From: Takakia lepidozioides
Lineage: Eukaryota > Streptophyta > Takakiopsida > Takakiales > Takakiaceae
Assembly (NCBI GenBank): GCA_030704615.1
Contig: CM060733.1
Span: 35,030,001 to 35,094,000, forward strand
DNA length: 64,000 bases
Direction of reading: 5' to 3'
The position numbers were made by a program, and so were the translations under genes. Below, piece by piece: positions 23,997-36,361 of this stretch. Below the pieces are notes generated by a model. It was not told where the DNA came from. It did not search any database and saw nothing but the letters and a program-made list of their open reading frames with translations. The first letter of the stretch is position 1. Every line of letters starts with the position of its first letter.

Positions 23997-25540
23997 AACT
24001 CTCTGGGTCTAGCTCTGTCTGACTGTCTGAAATGCACTCTGTCTTCTTGCTCAGTCCTTTGCTGGTTGCCAGACCAGCCCTCACCCTCAATAGGGCTGCC
24101 TTGAAACTCATCATCATATCTGGTTTTGTTGACATGCTGCAACAGCTCAGCGGTAGAACTAGTCCCAGTGATGGCCATGTTGTCATGCTGCCCTTGCTCA
24201 TCTGCATTGGCTATATTAGCAGCCACCCTTCTCTGCTTCTGCCACGGCGATTGCTTGGACTCAGCCACATGATGTTCCAAGTGCTGGAATGAACTTGTTC
24301 TCCTAGCAGCCATTGGCTCAGCGCCAAGCTTTGCCGAAGAATGGGCAGGTGCTTCAAATTCATTTCCATGTTCAGCAGAAGTATCTGCTTTTTGAAGATG
24401 ACTGTTGTGTACGGACCTGCACCTCACCATGCCCCAATTCAGCAATTTCAAGAACAAGTCATTGTTTCTGTGTCAAAGCAAGTGGCCACCTCATGCTAAA
24501 CCAATTTGGCTTCAGTTTGCTAAATTATGGTAGCATTAGTTGTTTTAGGCATGAAAACATACCTGTACATACTTTCTAAGACAGCACCCTGGGAGTTATT
24601 CCTCAGTTCACTCCCATCCATGCACGTACTCGATAGCTCATCATCCAATCAAACAGAGACACCGGATCATGTCACCACCTCATGCTCTAGGGGAGCCAGG
24701 TAGGAAGTGAACCTTCTTCTCTTCACCCTAACACTCAATAGATGCAAATTTGTAGCAGCCTTACAGTTAGAGGACTCAAAACACACTCCTGAAATTCCCC
24801 AGCATCTGAGATTTTAGCCAAGGTCAGGGAGCTTACATTGATTACACTCAGCAACTCGGCGGACAAAAGTTCAAGCCATCCCTCTTCATGAAGCAACAGT
24901 AATTGATAGGTGTATGTCCCATGACATTGGATCAGAGTATTTCGTGTTCCTGAACTAATATTATGAAAATGTGAGCTCGGAGGAGTTCAGAAGTGTACCT
25001 GAAATCCTTGGAGACCCCTTTGAGGCTCTGAATCTCCACATATTCTAATCCCATTTCTGCTGTCAATCTGTCCCACCCATCCCAAACCAACTTTCATCCT
25101 TGTCACTGACCTGTCATGTCACCCAGCAGTGACAATCAAATTTACATCCCTCACAGCGATAGGGCCCACCCTGGGAAGAGGCTCTCATTTAAGCTTTGGC
25201 CAACGTCATCCCTCTCTCTATCTCTCACATCAAATTTGAAATTGGACCCCATCTCATTGCAAATAGATTAGGTAGAACCCTTAGACTCATCAAATGTACA
25301 CATACGGTCAGCAATCTGTGTCAGGGATTCGCTCCAGAATTACATGAATAGCATCGGCCTATCCTCCAAACAGAGACCCTCGCTTCTAAATCTCTTGGCG
25401 AATATGCATACGGAAAGGGTAGAGGGAGGTGACAAACCTGACAGGGCCGAGGAAGTGAACCAAGAGTTGTGACTCTGCCAGCAACCCATCATCCACGGAA
25501 GCGCAGCCAGCATTTGAAGCTCTCACACTGAAACCGTTCA
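23997..25540 (-). pseudogene. duplicated 3' half of the cap methyltransferase gene, decayed
   Basis: Copies of three exons of the gene at 1-4627 are present in the same order and orientation. Exon 7 is at about 25438-25530 (VDDGLLAESQLLVHF, one inserted base before it). Exon 8 is at about 25015-25068 (LTAEMGLEYVEIQSLK, donor region altered). The start of exon 10 is at 24416, with a conserved GTGCAG acceptor, running to about 23997. In exon 10 one G is missing after FKK, so the methyltransferase frame is lost, but the tail frame (KADTSAEHG against KADPSAQQE in the original) stays open. That tail frame runs in phase into the receptor-kinase ORF at 23992. The introns are also recognisably similar. 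This is a segmental duplication placed just upstream of the kinase. Confidence 0.8.
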
Positions 25541-25980
25541 TCTATCGCATATCCATACATGAACCCTTTCGCAGCTGCCTCCCCATATGTAGTTCTCCTT
25601 CAATCCCCCGATGTTCCCAGCACGGGGAAAAAAAAATGCCTAAACAGTGGAGGCCTCCCCCTCCGTCGCAAAAGTTCACACCCAACTATCCTCTCCTGAA
25701 ACACTTCCCCTCTCCACGCCTTCACCGGGTGCCATTTAACTGACCATATAAAAAGTATCCTCTACCCGTACACGCACCACCTGAATTGCGATACATCCAT
25801 CACCATAGCCACTCCAGCGGAAACCCTTCCTCGGCACGCCAACTCCCTGACTTCCTGTAGTGCCTCCACCTAGTTTCCGCTCTACCGATGCATTCCATAT
25901 GCTCCCATGGACCCTACAACCTGTGCCCCTTCTCTGATCAACCTCTCTGTCCAGCTTCGCTCGCCATCAGTGACCCCCGA

Positions 25981-25983
<3 letters not shown>
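25541..25983. other. spacer
   Basis: Pyrimidine-rich sequence upstream of the duplicated block; no gene seen. Confidence 0.4.
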
Positions 25984-26059
<76 letters not shown>

Positions 26060-26080
26060 TCTTCTTCTTCTTCTTCTTCT
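25984..26080. repeat. (CT)n then (CTT)n microsatellite
   Basis: About 72 bases of CT dinucleotide run straight into about 25 bases of CTT trinucleotide repeat. Confidence 0.95.
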
Positions 26081-28090
26081 CTCATCAATCAACTCCACTG
26101 AAGTGCGAGGACCGACGCACCTCCAACAACAATCTCATCCGCCTCCGGCTCACAGCTATCCCCGATCTCCAGCCACTTGTACAAATTCTCCAATTTATCG
26201 GGATCCACCTCTCACAAGTGCCAACTACCTAGTACCCGATCTACCATCACGCAGCTCCATGAAAACATACTCATCGATCCTCGCAAGCAAATCCTGGCAG
26301 GCTCACGACGGCTCCCGCTGGAAAGCCTGCCGCTTCCTTGCATCCTCCCGCCCATCGCAGCTCGCCCATTCCACTGCGCTCCGACCGCAGCAGATCCGCG
26401 CGGGCCTCGTGCCGTCACGATCCGCACCGCGGCAGACTGCGCTACTTACTGTACACTGCCCTGGCGGCTTCAACGCTCTGGAGTCTGCTCTGTGCTGGGT
26501 GCGCGCGAGAAAATTGCCACCTGACCCACGTGGCACCACGCTATTGCCCCGTGCCATCGATCGGGGAAAATCTCACTTTATCTGACTCGCCGCGGTTTCG
26601 ATTGGTTGGTCCTTCACTTTTCCGGCGCCGGGGTTTCGGACCGTAACCCTACTTTCCTGGGGTGGACCGAGGAAGTACGAGGATGAACGCTGCGTGGATG
26701 TGACTTGCCTCACCTACCCACTGTACATCTATCCAGAAACCAGGTTTGAAATTTGAAATTCCTGGAATTATGCATGGGTTAAAAAAGCATGTTGCAGTTT
26801 TTTGGGCCAGTTGGCAAGCCTTTAAATTCAACTACGACACGTCTATTTTATATTGCACTGATAATTTATTTATTATTGTTTTCACCAGTAATTGCATGAT
26901 ACTAGGCCTTAAAGGGCTTCCTCCCCTTTTCTTCAATAAAATAACAATAATAATATGGCTATCTGTAAGATTATTGTTTCCTTACTTAATAAAGTCTTAC
27001 AGGGCTACAATCCCCTTGTTCTCTTTAAAATAATAATAATAATAATAATATGCGATAGAACGGGCCTGGCACACTATGGCACGTCTAATATCATTCATTC
27101 ATTGGAAGGGAACCATGTGAAAGCACATCAGACCCCTAATTTTCAACAAATTGGTGTATAACATACAGTAGTAGACTACACGGTTGAAATTAAATGGATT
27201 CTACCCTCTATAAGTGTTCCCTCCATTGTAAGTGTAACCTTCTATATGTCTACTACCGTCGCTTCAAAGGCTAAGTGTTATTTACTATCTGTTGTGCAAG
27301 GATATATGCTCTGTTATTAAGTGGCCCTCAATAAGTGTGTTATTTTCCTCTTAATTTAGGTACCAGGTCTAGTTAAGAAATAACTACATAATACCTCAAA
27401 ACTATGGTAAAAAAAGTTTCTTTTGATAAGTGTTATTTTCTCCTACTATGTACTTTCCTCCCCAACTACTAAGTTCTCCTTTTATTCCACCTAATTGAGT
27501 GACCACTCACTTGGCTGTTAAGTCAACTGAATAAGGGTCCCAAATTCTTGGTCCTCCGGCTAGTAGGAGTGAACTAGCACATCAAAGGTTTTTTCTTTTT
27601 CTTTTTTTTAAAAGAAGGAAAACACCTTGGAGCAACAGTTCACTAACGGGCCCCTTAATTACAGTGAGATGAGAAAATAGCCTCTTTCAGAGTAACCTCG
27701 CCAGCTTGCCAAAAAAAGGAGAGCTCAATGGAATTGCCAATGTGGAGGGAGACCGTTAGGTGTTGGAATGGTTGGTACGTAAGAGACAAGGGCACACCTT
27801 TTAGAGTTTTTGGAGAAGTAGGATAAGTCGGTGGGGCCTCTTTCTAGAAGGCTCCACCAGCGCCTTGATATCTATATATATATGTGACGCCAGCTGAAGC
27901 TACCGTAAATAAGAGCCTCTTCCCCATGCATGTACTGCCCCTTTTTCAGCGGTTGGGCTCTATCGTAACCTGAACAGTGACCACGCAGTGGCTAGCCGAC
28001 CACTTTCAATCTTACGCTTTTTGAGGATAAGAGATGCGAGTGAAGTCATAGCCATAAAATGTATGGTGCATAGAAACGGGGTGGTATGCA
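26081..28090. other. intergenic spacer
   Basis: The first ~570 bases are GC-rich and open on several frames, but with no family signal. From about 26.7 kb the sequence is AT-rich with an (AAT)n run at about 27029-27049 and a short TA run near 27885. No gene recognised. Confidence 0.5.
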
Positions 28091-28549
28091 TGTAAAGCCC
28101 CATATTTGCTTAGCCTAGAAATGGCCCGTTTCATCCAAAACGGCGATACACATCCATAGTATATTTTTTTGGCGTATAAAGTTGTTAAACCGTTACAATG
28201 ATATCTAGGTTAGGGTTAGTTTTTGTTGGTGGCTCGATCCTGGCCCTTCATCAGATCTAGGGCTACAAGGCGGCGCCATGGGCTTTGGCTTGTGACACCT
28301 CGCCACGCGGCGGGCCACTACGGCTAGGGCTTTTGTATAAAGATGGCGCTCTGACACAAGGTCAGGGCGGTGTACTCGGGTGTTAGTGTATATGTGATTT
28401 TGGTGTACAAGCTTTGGATGAGAGCTGCTTTGTGTCAGATCCGTGTGTTTGATCCTCCTCTCGCGCGTTGCTTGCTCTTTACGCTCGCCCCTTTGTTGTG
28501 CAACCTTGCTTCTTGAGATGAAAAGAGTTTATGCTTCAGGCTTGTTTTA
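28091..28549 (+). repeat. outer element 5' LTR
   Basis: 459 bases, highly similar to 42190-42639. A TATAAA box at 28336-28341 lies in the conserved TTTTGTATAAAGA context. Relative to the 3' copy it holds an extra TTGTGACAC before the CTCGCCACG motif. Confidence 0.9.
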
Positions 28550-28662
28550 TGGTGGAGAGAAGCCGGGTACCATAGGCGTTGGTGGATCTTGCCCGCGCTG
28601 TCAGGATCAGTTAGGTCATTTTCGCGGGATCTGTTCTACATCCTGCTGCCTAAGTGGTTCGC

Positions 28663-29385
28663 TGTCGCGGCCCTTTGCCTTGAGGGCAGGGGGTCAGGAC
28701 ACGAGAGGGGCTACCCCTGTGGTGGGGGCAGTGGTGACAATAGATGCGGGGGCTAAAGCACCCTTGAGTGCCCAAGGCACTCAAGGAGGCGGAGGCGCTC
28801 ACTAGGTGGAGCCCCGCACACCGGGTTGCGGTGGGGGTGGTTCCACGAGGGGTGGTGCTTAGTGGGACTTAGTGGGGGTGGCATAGGACTCACCATGGGG
28901 GCGGAGACCTTGTGGTGGGAGTCGTGGGGAGTCTTGGGACTCATCACAGTCCAATGGGACCGTGGTGAGTGGGCCAAGACTCACCGCGACTCATCACCGG
29001 GAATCGAGGGTTTTCATGGTGGTTCGCCATAAAATGGCATGGTTGTTTGTGAAACCCCCACGGACAGTCACAGAAGTATATATAGGGAGTAGTAACCCCG
29101 AGAACGGTGCAAGCCCGTTGGTGACCAAAAACTAGTGAATAAGCGTGCGAGCTGGAAAGCGACAAAAGGTGTGGGGAGCTAATCCGGACTGCCATCGACC
29201 AAAGGGAATTTCCACTAGGCCCAAATTGGGATAGGGTCTTGTGGAGGAGTAAAGGGGGACCGTTATGTCCCGGTGAGCAGCCGAAGCTCCGAGTTGGCCC
29301 GGCGGCCAGTTAGGGAGTTAGGCGCGCGCATCAGAGCGAGTAACTATAACTTGAAGGGGAGCTTACCGAAGTGAGGTGCGCGACA
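28663..29385 (+). repeat. chromovirus 5' LTR
   Basis: 723 bases, starts TGTCG and ends CGACA. A TATATATA box at 29077-29084 is followed by GGGAG. It contains GC-rich repeats around GGGACTTAGTGGGGGTGGCA. Confidence 0.95.
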
Positions 29386-29387
29386 CT

Positions 29388-29399
29388 TGGTATCAGAGC
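29388..29399 (+). promoter_or_regulatory. primer binding site, initiator Met-tRNA
   Basis: TGGTATCAGAGC starts two bases after the 5' LTR. This is the standard plant retrotransposon site complementary to the 3' end of initiator methionine tRNA. Confidence 0.95.
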
Positions 29400-29440
29400 T
29401 TAGAGTTCAGTACGCGATCGTCCTTGGGATCGGCCTCATC

Positions 29441-32400
29441 ATGGGGTCGGGCAAGCCAAAACGAAAGCGGAATGGCCTGAAAGATGATGATCCCGGTGAG
29501 CCCAATGGTGGCGACGTGTCACCGAAGCGGCCATTTAAGGAAGCGATGCATGCTTTTGAAAATGAGGCCGCTCAAGAACGGGAGGAATCTGAGGAGTCAG
29601 AGCCCGAGGAATTTCAGAGAGCTCCGACAGACCAACATATGCCTCCCATGCCAGCAGCCTTTTGGGAAGGGTCGTTGGCGCAGTTTGGCGGGACGTTGAA
29701 AGACGTATTGAAGGCGGCTAATGTCACTTCCACTAAGGCAAAGTTTAAGGTGAAGCCTAAGGAACCCGGCACCTTCGAGGGCGTCCAAAATCGGAAGGCA
29801 CTCAACATCTGGCTCCTGGAGCTAGAGCAGTACTTCCGGGCGGCCAAATTGAGTGACGAGGATCGGTGGAAGTGGCTCCCACCTATTTGAGGGGCTATGC
29901 TCATCAATGGTACGCCTTCACGACCGAGGTCCAAACCCGGAAATCTTGAACTGGAGTGGGTTCAAGGAACTGATGAAGAGACAGTTTGTGCCCCTCAACG
30001 CGTCCTGGCTTGCGCCGAGACAAGATGAGGAATCTGAAGCAAACGGATGACATTCGGGAATATGTTCAGGCTTTCAATGTACTGTTGCTCGAAGTCGCGG
30101 ACATGGCAGAACCAGAAATGGTCTTCAACTTTGTGGCGGGACTGGCCCCATGGGCCAGACGGAAGTTGGAGGAGAAGCCACCTAAGACTTTGAACGAGGC
30201 AATTGAGAGGGCTGAATGTTTCTCGGATGTCCCTAGGGGCGAAAGCCAAGGCCGTACGGAGCTGAACCACAAGAAAACCCGGCGGGAGGGTGACTCCTTC
30301 TGACCGGAAAATAAGTGGGATAGGCCACGGGGCGACAATGACACATGGAAATCGAAGGGAGGGCCCTCACACGTCAAGACGGCACCCGGTGCCCCGAAAG
30401 GAAAACTAGGTGCGGCGGCTTATGGCGGGCAGAAGGCGACCTTCGATGGAGTGTGCTTTAATTGCGGGGAACCCGGGCACATGGCAAAAAAGTGCGCAAA
30501 ACCCCGACAATTGAACATGACTCGGGCAACCACGGAGTTGTTCGAGGATTCCATTAGCCGCTTGGTGGAGGCAGTGGTTGCCAAGACTTGCAAGGTAGGC
30601 AACTACTCTTGTGAGTTGTATCAGGAGACTAACGCCCTGCGTAAAGGGAGTCAATTATTGTTCGTGAGTGGGATAATTTCCGGAACTAACGTGTCGATGT
30701 TGGTGGACACAGGAGCGTCGCACTCCTTCATGACACCGGCAACGGCACGGAAGCTGGGACTTCCGACAAGTGATGTAGGGGCCTCTATTGAGGTGCGTTC
30801 TGCCAAAGGAGAACCACAATTGGCGACGAGGTTGGCGTTCAATGTTCCTCTTCAGCTCGGGAGTTGGGAGGGACGTGAGAACTTCACCATTTGCGAGATC
30901 GATGGAGTGGATCTCATTTTGGGAATGACCTTTTTAAGCAAATCCGGAGCGGTCATAGATGGCCGTAAGAGAGTAGTCACACTACCGTGTGGGAATGGTG
31001 GCGAAGTTTTAAGAGTGTCGAAAACGCCCAACCCAGTGGGAGGGCGAATAAACCTGTTGACAACAAAGGAGTGGGCCGTGGATGAGCCACACGAGCCCCA
31101 GTTTCTGCTTTACGTGAGACAAATGAAAGGAGAAGGCGATAGGGAGCCGACCTCAGATTGGATCAAGGGGATTTTGGAGAAATACCAGGATGTGATGCCG
31201 GAGGATTTACCAAGCGGCTTGTCACCGTGAAGAGGAGTTGACCACAAGATTGAGGTGATACCGGGATCAGAGCCGCCTGCCAAGACGCCCTACCAGTTGA
31301 GCCACAAAGAGTTGGTCGAGCTAAAGACTCAGCTCAAGGATCTAATGTCAAAGGGGTACATCCGGCCGAGTAAGTCACCTTACGGAGCCCCGGTGCTATT
31401 CGCAGACAAGAAAGATGGGACGCTGCGGATGTGTGTCCATTACAGGGCTCTAAATAAGGTGACTATCAAAAACCGGTACCCTTTGCCAAGGATCGACGAC
31501 CTCTTTGATCGGTTGGCAGGAGCAAAGTATTTCAGCCGGATCGATTTGCTCTCCGGCTACCATCAAATTTGAGTGGCGGAAGGAGACGAGGAGAAGACCG
31601 CGTGCAGGACAAGGTATGGTTCATATGAGTTCTTGGTGATGCATTTTGGGCTCACCAACGCACCCGCGACCTTTAGCTTAATGAACAGCCTTTTCCAGGA
31701 GTGGTTGGATGATTTTGTGATCGTGTACATCGACGACATCTTGGTGTACTCGAAAACAAAGGAAGAGCACCTGGAGCACCTAAAAAGGGTGTTCCAGAAA
31801 TTACGGGAATGGAAGTTGTATGCCAAAGCTTCAAAGTGCAAATTCGGGGTCACAAAAGTGGAGTTCCTGGGGCATGTGATTACACAGGATGGGATGAAAA
31901 TGGATGACAGAAAGGTGAGGGCGATCTTGGACTGGGAGCCTCCGACTTCGGTCCCGGGAGTGCGATCCTTCTTAAGACTCGCCTCCTATTACCGAAAGTA
32001 TGTGAGAAATTTTGCCAAGATCGCGGGGTCGTTGTCAAACCTTCTGTGTAAATCCAAGGTATGGGTATGGAACACATTTTGTGGCCAAGCTTTTGCCGAG
32101 TTGAAGCAGCGGATGGCGGAAGCTCCATTCCTGAAAATCCCGGAGTTCGACCGCCCATTTGAGATTCATATAAATGCGTCGGACTTCGCGATTGGAGGTG
32201 TACTCGTGCAGGATGGACGTCCAGTGGCTTACGAAAGTAAGAAACTGAATGAAGTGGAGCGACGGTGGCCAACGCACGAGAAAGAGATGAAAGCGGTGGT
32301 GCATTGCCGCCACTATGTTGGTTCCAACCCGGTGAAGGTGTTCACGGACAATGTCACGGTGAAGTATTTTGCCACGCAGCCTAAGTTGTCCCCAAAACAA

Positions 32401-33969
32401 CTTAGGTGGCAAGACACTTTGGCGGTGTACGACGTGGATATCCAGTACAAACCGGGACGGGACAATGTGGTGGCCGATGCTTTCAGTAGAAAGCAGCAGC
32501 TCATGCTAGTGTACAAGGGCGAGACCGCGCTCCAGAGGAAGATCCGGAAGGCTTACCGGAAGGATGAGATGACGAAGTCCGTGATGCGGGACTTGAGGAT
32601 GGGGGTTAAATTGCAATTCCACTTGCAAAATGGACTACTCCGGTACAAGCAAAAACGTCTCTACGTGCCGAAGGGAGGAATCAGAGATAGTCTCTTGAGA
32701 GAAAGCCATGATGGCCCGCTTGCGGGCCACGGCAGAGCCAAGCGCACCGCGGCACTCTTGAAGAAAGAGTATTCCTGGCCCAAACTGAGGGAGGAGGCCG
32801 AGGAGTATGTCAAGACATGCACCACATGCCAACAAAATCGGAACGAGTACAAAAAGCAAACGGGGCTGTTACAACCCTTGCCGATTCCAGAGGGGTCTTG
32901 GGAAAGTGTCTCGATGGATTTCATGACTGCTATGCCGCTGTCAAAAGGATTCGACGCAATCACGGTGGTGGATAGGTTCAGTAAAATGGGCCATTTCATC
33001 CCCACCAAGGAGATGGCAACGGCGCAGGAGACGGGGCGACTTAACTTCGCCCACGTCTTCTAGCATCATGGACTCCCGAAGGATATTGTCTCGGACCGCG
33101 ATCCAAAGTTTACAAGTAAGTTTTGGAGGGCACTTTGGAAGAAAATAGGGACGAGGCTCAAAATGAGCACCGCCTTCCGACCTACGACGGACGGCCAAAC
33201 GGAAAGGGTGAATTCCATGGTGAAGCAGATCTTGCAGAATTACGTGTCGGCAGACCAATCGGACTGGGTGGAGCACTTGGATGCGGCAGAGTTCTGTTAT
33301 AATAACACAAAACATTCCGCAACGGGAGTTTCCCCCTCCGTATTGGTTTATGGAAAAGCACCTCTGGTGCCAACAAGTTGGGCCGCCCAAGACGTTGAGG
33401 AACCGGCAGCAGCAGCAGTGCTGGAAGAACGCGAGCGTTTGTTGAAGCTCGCAAAGTACAACATTGCCAAAGCTAGGAAACGGTATGAACGGCAGGCGAA
33501 TCGGAAGCGGAGGGAGGTTAAGTTTGAGGCAGGCACGGAGGTCTGGTTGAACATCAAGAATTTTCGACTACCTCCGGAAGTGAGTCTGAAGTTCGTACCT
33601 CCGTATGCGGGACCTTTTCGCATTCGGAAGGTTATGAATGAGAATGTGTATGAACTAGAGCTGCCGGCAAACAACAAGGTATTCCACGTCTCCCTTTTGA
33701 AGCCTTACTTCAAAGATGAAGCGCGTCCAAATCGGCCTCAAGTGTTTCGTCCGCCACCTGTGCTATTGGATCATGAAAATGAACCTGAGTACGAGGAAGA
33801 GGCAGTGCTTAAGTCGAGGAGGTTCAAGAATCGAGAAACAGAGTATCTCGTGAAATGGAAGGGCTATCATCATGTGGAGGCATCTTGGGTGCGTGCCTCA
33901 GAAACGGGGAACGCATCCGAGGCGGTTGCAGCTTTCGAAGGGCGACCTCAAAAGCAGAAGAAGCGTTGA
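29441..33969 (+). pseudogene. chromovirus gag-pol, disrupted
   Basis: Gag starts at ATG 29441 (MGSGKPKRKR). Frameshifts occur near 29865, 29940 and 30015. From about 30015 on, everything is in one frame: capsid, zinc knuckle CFNCGEPGHMAKKC (30454), aspartic protease VDTGAS (about 30703), reverse transcriptase with YIDDILV (about 31725), RNase H with INASDFAIGG, integrase zinc domain (CTTCQQN), DDE core (MDFMTAMP, DRDPKF, GQTERVN) and a C-terminal chromodomain (EYLVKWKGYHHVEASW, about 33840-33890). That single frame is cut by TGA at 30301, 31228 and 31570 and TAG at 33061, with no frameshift among them. Two of the TGAs clearly replace arginine CGA by context. Not functional as it stands. Confidence 0.93.
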
Positions 33970-34873
33970 TGGGGACATCAACCTTGGAGCATGGGGGAGG
34001 AAATGCATGCTTAGCCCGGCTTAGCTAGCTCAGGAATCCGATTGCAAAAACTTGTATTGTACAAATTTTGCTATAAATGAAATGGTTTCCAAATGTTGTG
34101 CGTCCTATTTTGTTTGGACTGGTGATGCATGGTATGGTTGGCTAGTGTGTAGAATGCATGCTAAGCTTACAAAGTGGGAGAGGTAAATTGGATTAATCGT
34201 GTGTTTGTGTAGTGCCGAAATCGGGTGACTCCCACCCAAGGGGCAAGGAAACTTGCACCTTCATTGGGAGTTCACGTGCTAGTGCGCACCTGGCGCGTGC
34301 GCGTACTATAACTGCACTACCGAGGGGTTGCCTTGTAGTGCGGGCTAACGCAGAAGCTACGTGCTTCCGTTCACGTACTATAATCGTGTAGCCTCGGGAC
34401 GAAGTCGTAGTGCGGCTTGGCGTGTTCCCGTACCTCAGGCCAGCATTCCAAGGCGGACCCAATTGTAGTGATTGGGGCGCACGGTTGGTTCAAGGTTATC
34501 TTCCTAGTCAAAAAGGGTTCAAGGCGAACCCTTGCTCAAGGTGATGCCAAGAAGCGACATCACGAGCGGTCGCAAGCAAATATTGTTGCAGTAAGGCGAT
34601 TTGATCCTCGGGGAGGATCGTTCTTTGGCCCTGAAGTGGGTCAAGAAGAGTGCACTGGGAGGAGCTTGAGAGGCCCCACCCTTGGCCGGGACTTGGAGGA
34701 AGTCGGCCGAACTAGCTAGTGGAGAGTAGAGTCAAGTGGGGGTTTGGTTCTTAGCCATGGGACGCCATGGTGCAGAAACAAACTCCTTGATGTGGGACGC
34801 CACAACTTGGATGTTCGTTTCTACAAAATAGACAAGTCGATGAGGACATCGACTCCCTGTTGGTAGGGGTGTG
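33970..34873 (+). other. chromovirus 3' untranslated region
   Basis: Non-coding stretch between the chromodomain stop and the 3' LTR. The last bases GGTAGGGGTGTG form a weak purine-rich tract immediately before the LTR. Confidence 0.6.
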
Positions 34874-35599
34874 TGTCGCGGCCCTTCGCCTTGAGGGCAG
34901 GGGGTCGGGACACGAGAGGGGCTACCCCTGTGGTGGGGGCAATGGCGACAATAGATGCGGGGGCTAAAGCACCCTTGAGTGCCCAAGGCACTCAAGGAGG
35001 CGGAGGCGCTCGCTAGGTGGAGCCCCGCACACCGGGTTGCGGTGGGGGTGGTTCCACGAGGGGTGGTGGTAGCTTAGTGGGACTTAGTGGGGGTGGCATA
35101 GGACTCACCATGGGGGCGGAGACCTTGTGGTGGGAGTCGTGGGGAGTCTTGGGACTCATCACGGTCCAATGGGACCGTGGTGAGTGGGCCAAGACTCACC
35201 GCGACTCATCACCAGGAATCGAGGGTTTTCGTGGTGGTTCGCCATAAAATGGCATGGTTGTTTGTGAAACCCCCGCGGACAGTCACAGAAGTATATATAG
35301 GGAGTAGTAACCCCGAGAACGGTGCAAGCCCGTTGGTGACCAAAAACTAGTGAGTAAGCGTGCGAGCCGGAAAGCGACCAAGGTGTGGGGAGCTAATCCG
35401 GACTGTCATCGACCAAAGGGAATTTCCACTAGGCCCAAAATGGGAGAGGGTCTTGTGGAGGAGTAAAGGGGGACTGTTATGTCCCGGTGAGCAGCCGAAG
35501 CTCCGAGTTGGCCCGGTGGCCAGTTAGGGAGTTAGGTGCGCGCATCAGAGCGAGTAACTATGACTTAAAGGGGAGCTTACCGAAGTGAGGTGCACGACA
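34874..35599 (+). repeat. chromovirus 3' LTR
   Basis: 726 bases, about 97% like the 5' LTR by eye; starts TGTCG and ends CGACA; followed by the TTCGC target duplication. Confidence 0.95.
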
Positions 35600-35695
35600 T
35601 TCGCTAATGCGTGTTATCAATGGCGGCTCCTCGCCTTGCCATATTTTCTCCTGCTGTTGCGATATTATCGTCTCACGATGCGCGTTGGGGTGTGA

Positions 35696-36361
35696 TTGCA
35701 GGGGATGGCTGTCGTTCGTGACTTGTCTTGTGTAGCTTGTAGAGAGGGGGAGAGCCTATTTCTTCATATTAGTGTGGCGATTACAGTGGATGCTAATCCT
35801 AGTGTGGAGACTGACCCTGCTGCCACTTCCTATTCCGCTGGTGTTGTTATTGTTGCTCCTCCCGTTGTTGAAGCTAACCCTGCTGACGTTCGTGCTGTTG
35901 CTAACACTACCGACGGCGCGACGCCTGGCAGTGTTGTCTTGCCAGCGTCGCCACTTCCTGAGCCTGCTACTTGCGTTCCAGCCCTTCTTGTTTCATTGGG
36001 TTCTCCTAGTGGTAGTGATTATGACAATTTAGATGAGGCAGAGGCGTGGTCGCCAAGGTTTGAGAAATCTGACAGCTCTCTAGATAGTTGTGACCCGGAA
36101 TACTATAATTTTGACAACTTTGTTGATCCGGGCCCTAAATATTTCGAGAGTAGGCAGCAAGCAGCAGAGTTAGATAGAGATATCGAGTTGTCGCAGGAAG
36201 TAGATGATTTGTTGCGTGAGATATGTGACAAGGATCAGCTTTGGTTTGAGCATGTAGAAAGAGCTGTCGTGGGTGATCTTGCTGCATTAACCAGTCATCA
36301 CGAGGCCCTATTCACACGACCTTTGCTGGAGCCTGGTGCGGTAGTGTCCAGAGCTTGCTAA
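35696..36361 (+). CDS. unassigned ORF inside the old LTR element
   Basis: 221 codons. The N-terminal half is rich in alanine, valine and proline with no motif I know; the C-terminal half is acidic (NLDEAEAW, NFDNFVDPGPKYFE, ELSQEVDDLLREICDKD). It sits where gag or a 5' accessory frame of the outer element would be. It may be a decayed gag, but there is no zinc knuckle. The region 36426-36730 is open in another frame and is equally unassigned. Confidence 0.35.
   Translation: MQGMAVVRDLSCVACREGESLFLHISVAITVDANPSVETDPAATSYSAGVVIVAPPVVEANPADVRAVANTTDGATPGSVVLPASPLPEPATCVPALLVSLGSPSGSDYDNLDEAEAWSPRFEKSDSSLDSCDPEYYNFDNFVDPGPKYFESRQQAAELDRDIELSQEVDDLLREICDKDQLWFEHVERAVVGDLAALTSHHEALFTRPLLEPGAVVSRAC

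Larger units (their letters stand above)
28663..35599 (+). mobile_element. chromodomain Ty3/gypsy retrotransposon (chromovirus)
   Basis: A complete-length element with TG...CA LTRs (28663-29385 and 34874-35599). It has a perfect 5-bp target duplication TTCGC (28658-28662 and 35600-35604), a primer binding site for initiator methionine tRNA, gag, pol and a terminal chromodomain. The two LTRs differ at about twenty positions, nearly all transitions, so insertion is fairly recent. It lies inside an older element in the same orientation. Coding capacity is destroyed by four in-frame stops and gag frameshifts. Confidence 0.95.

Noticed and set aside
26103..26585. 160-codon open frame and several overlapping minus-strand frames
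   Set aside because: GC-rich sequence open on several frames at once, no family signal; likely a chance effect.
28443..28805. 120-codon frame with a CPRCQ...H...C zinc-knuckle-like string
   Set aside because: It starts in one LTR and ends in another element, so it spans an insertion junction.
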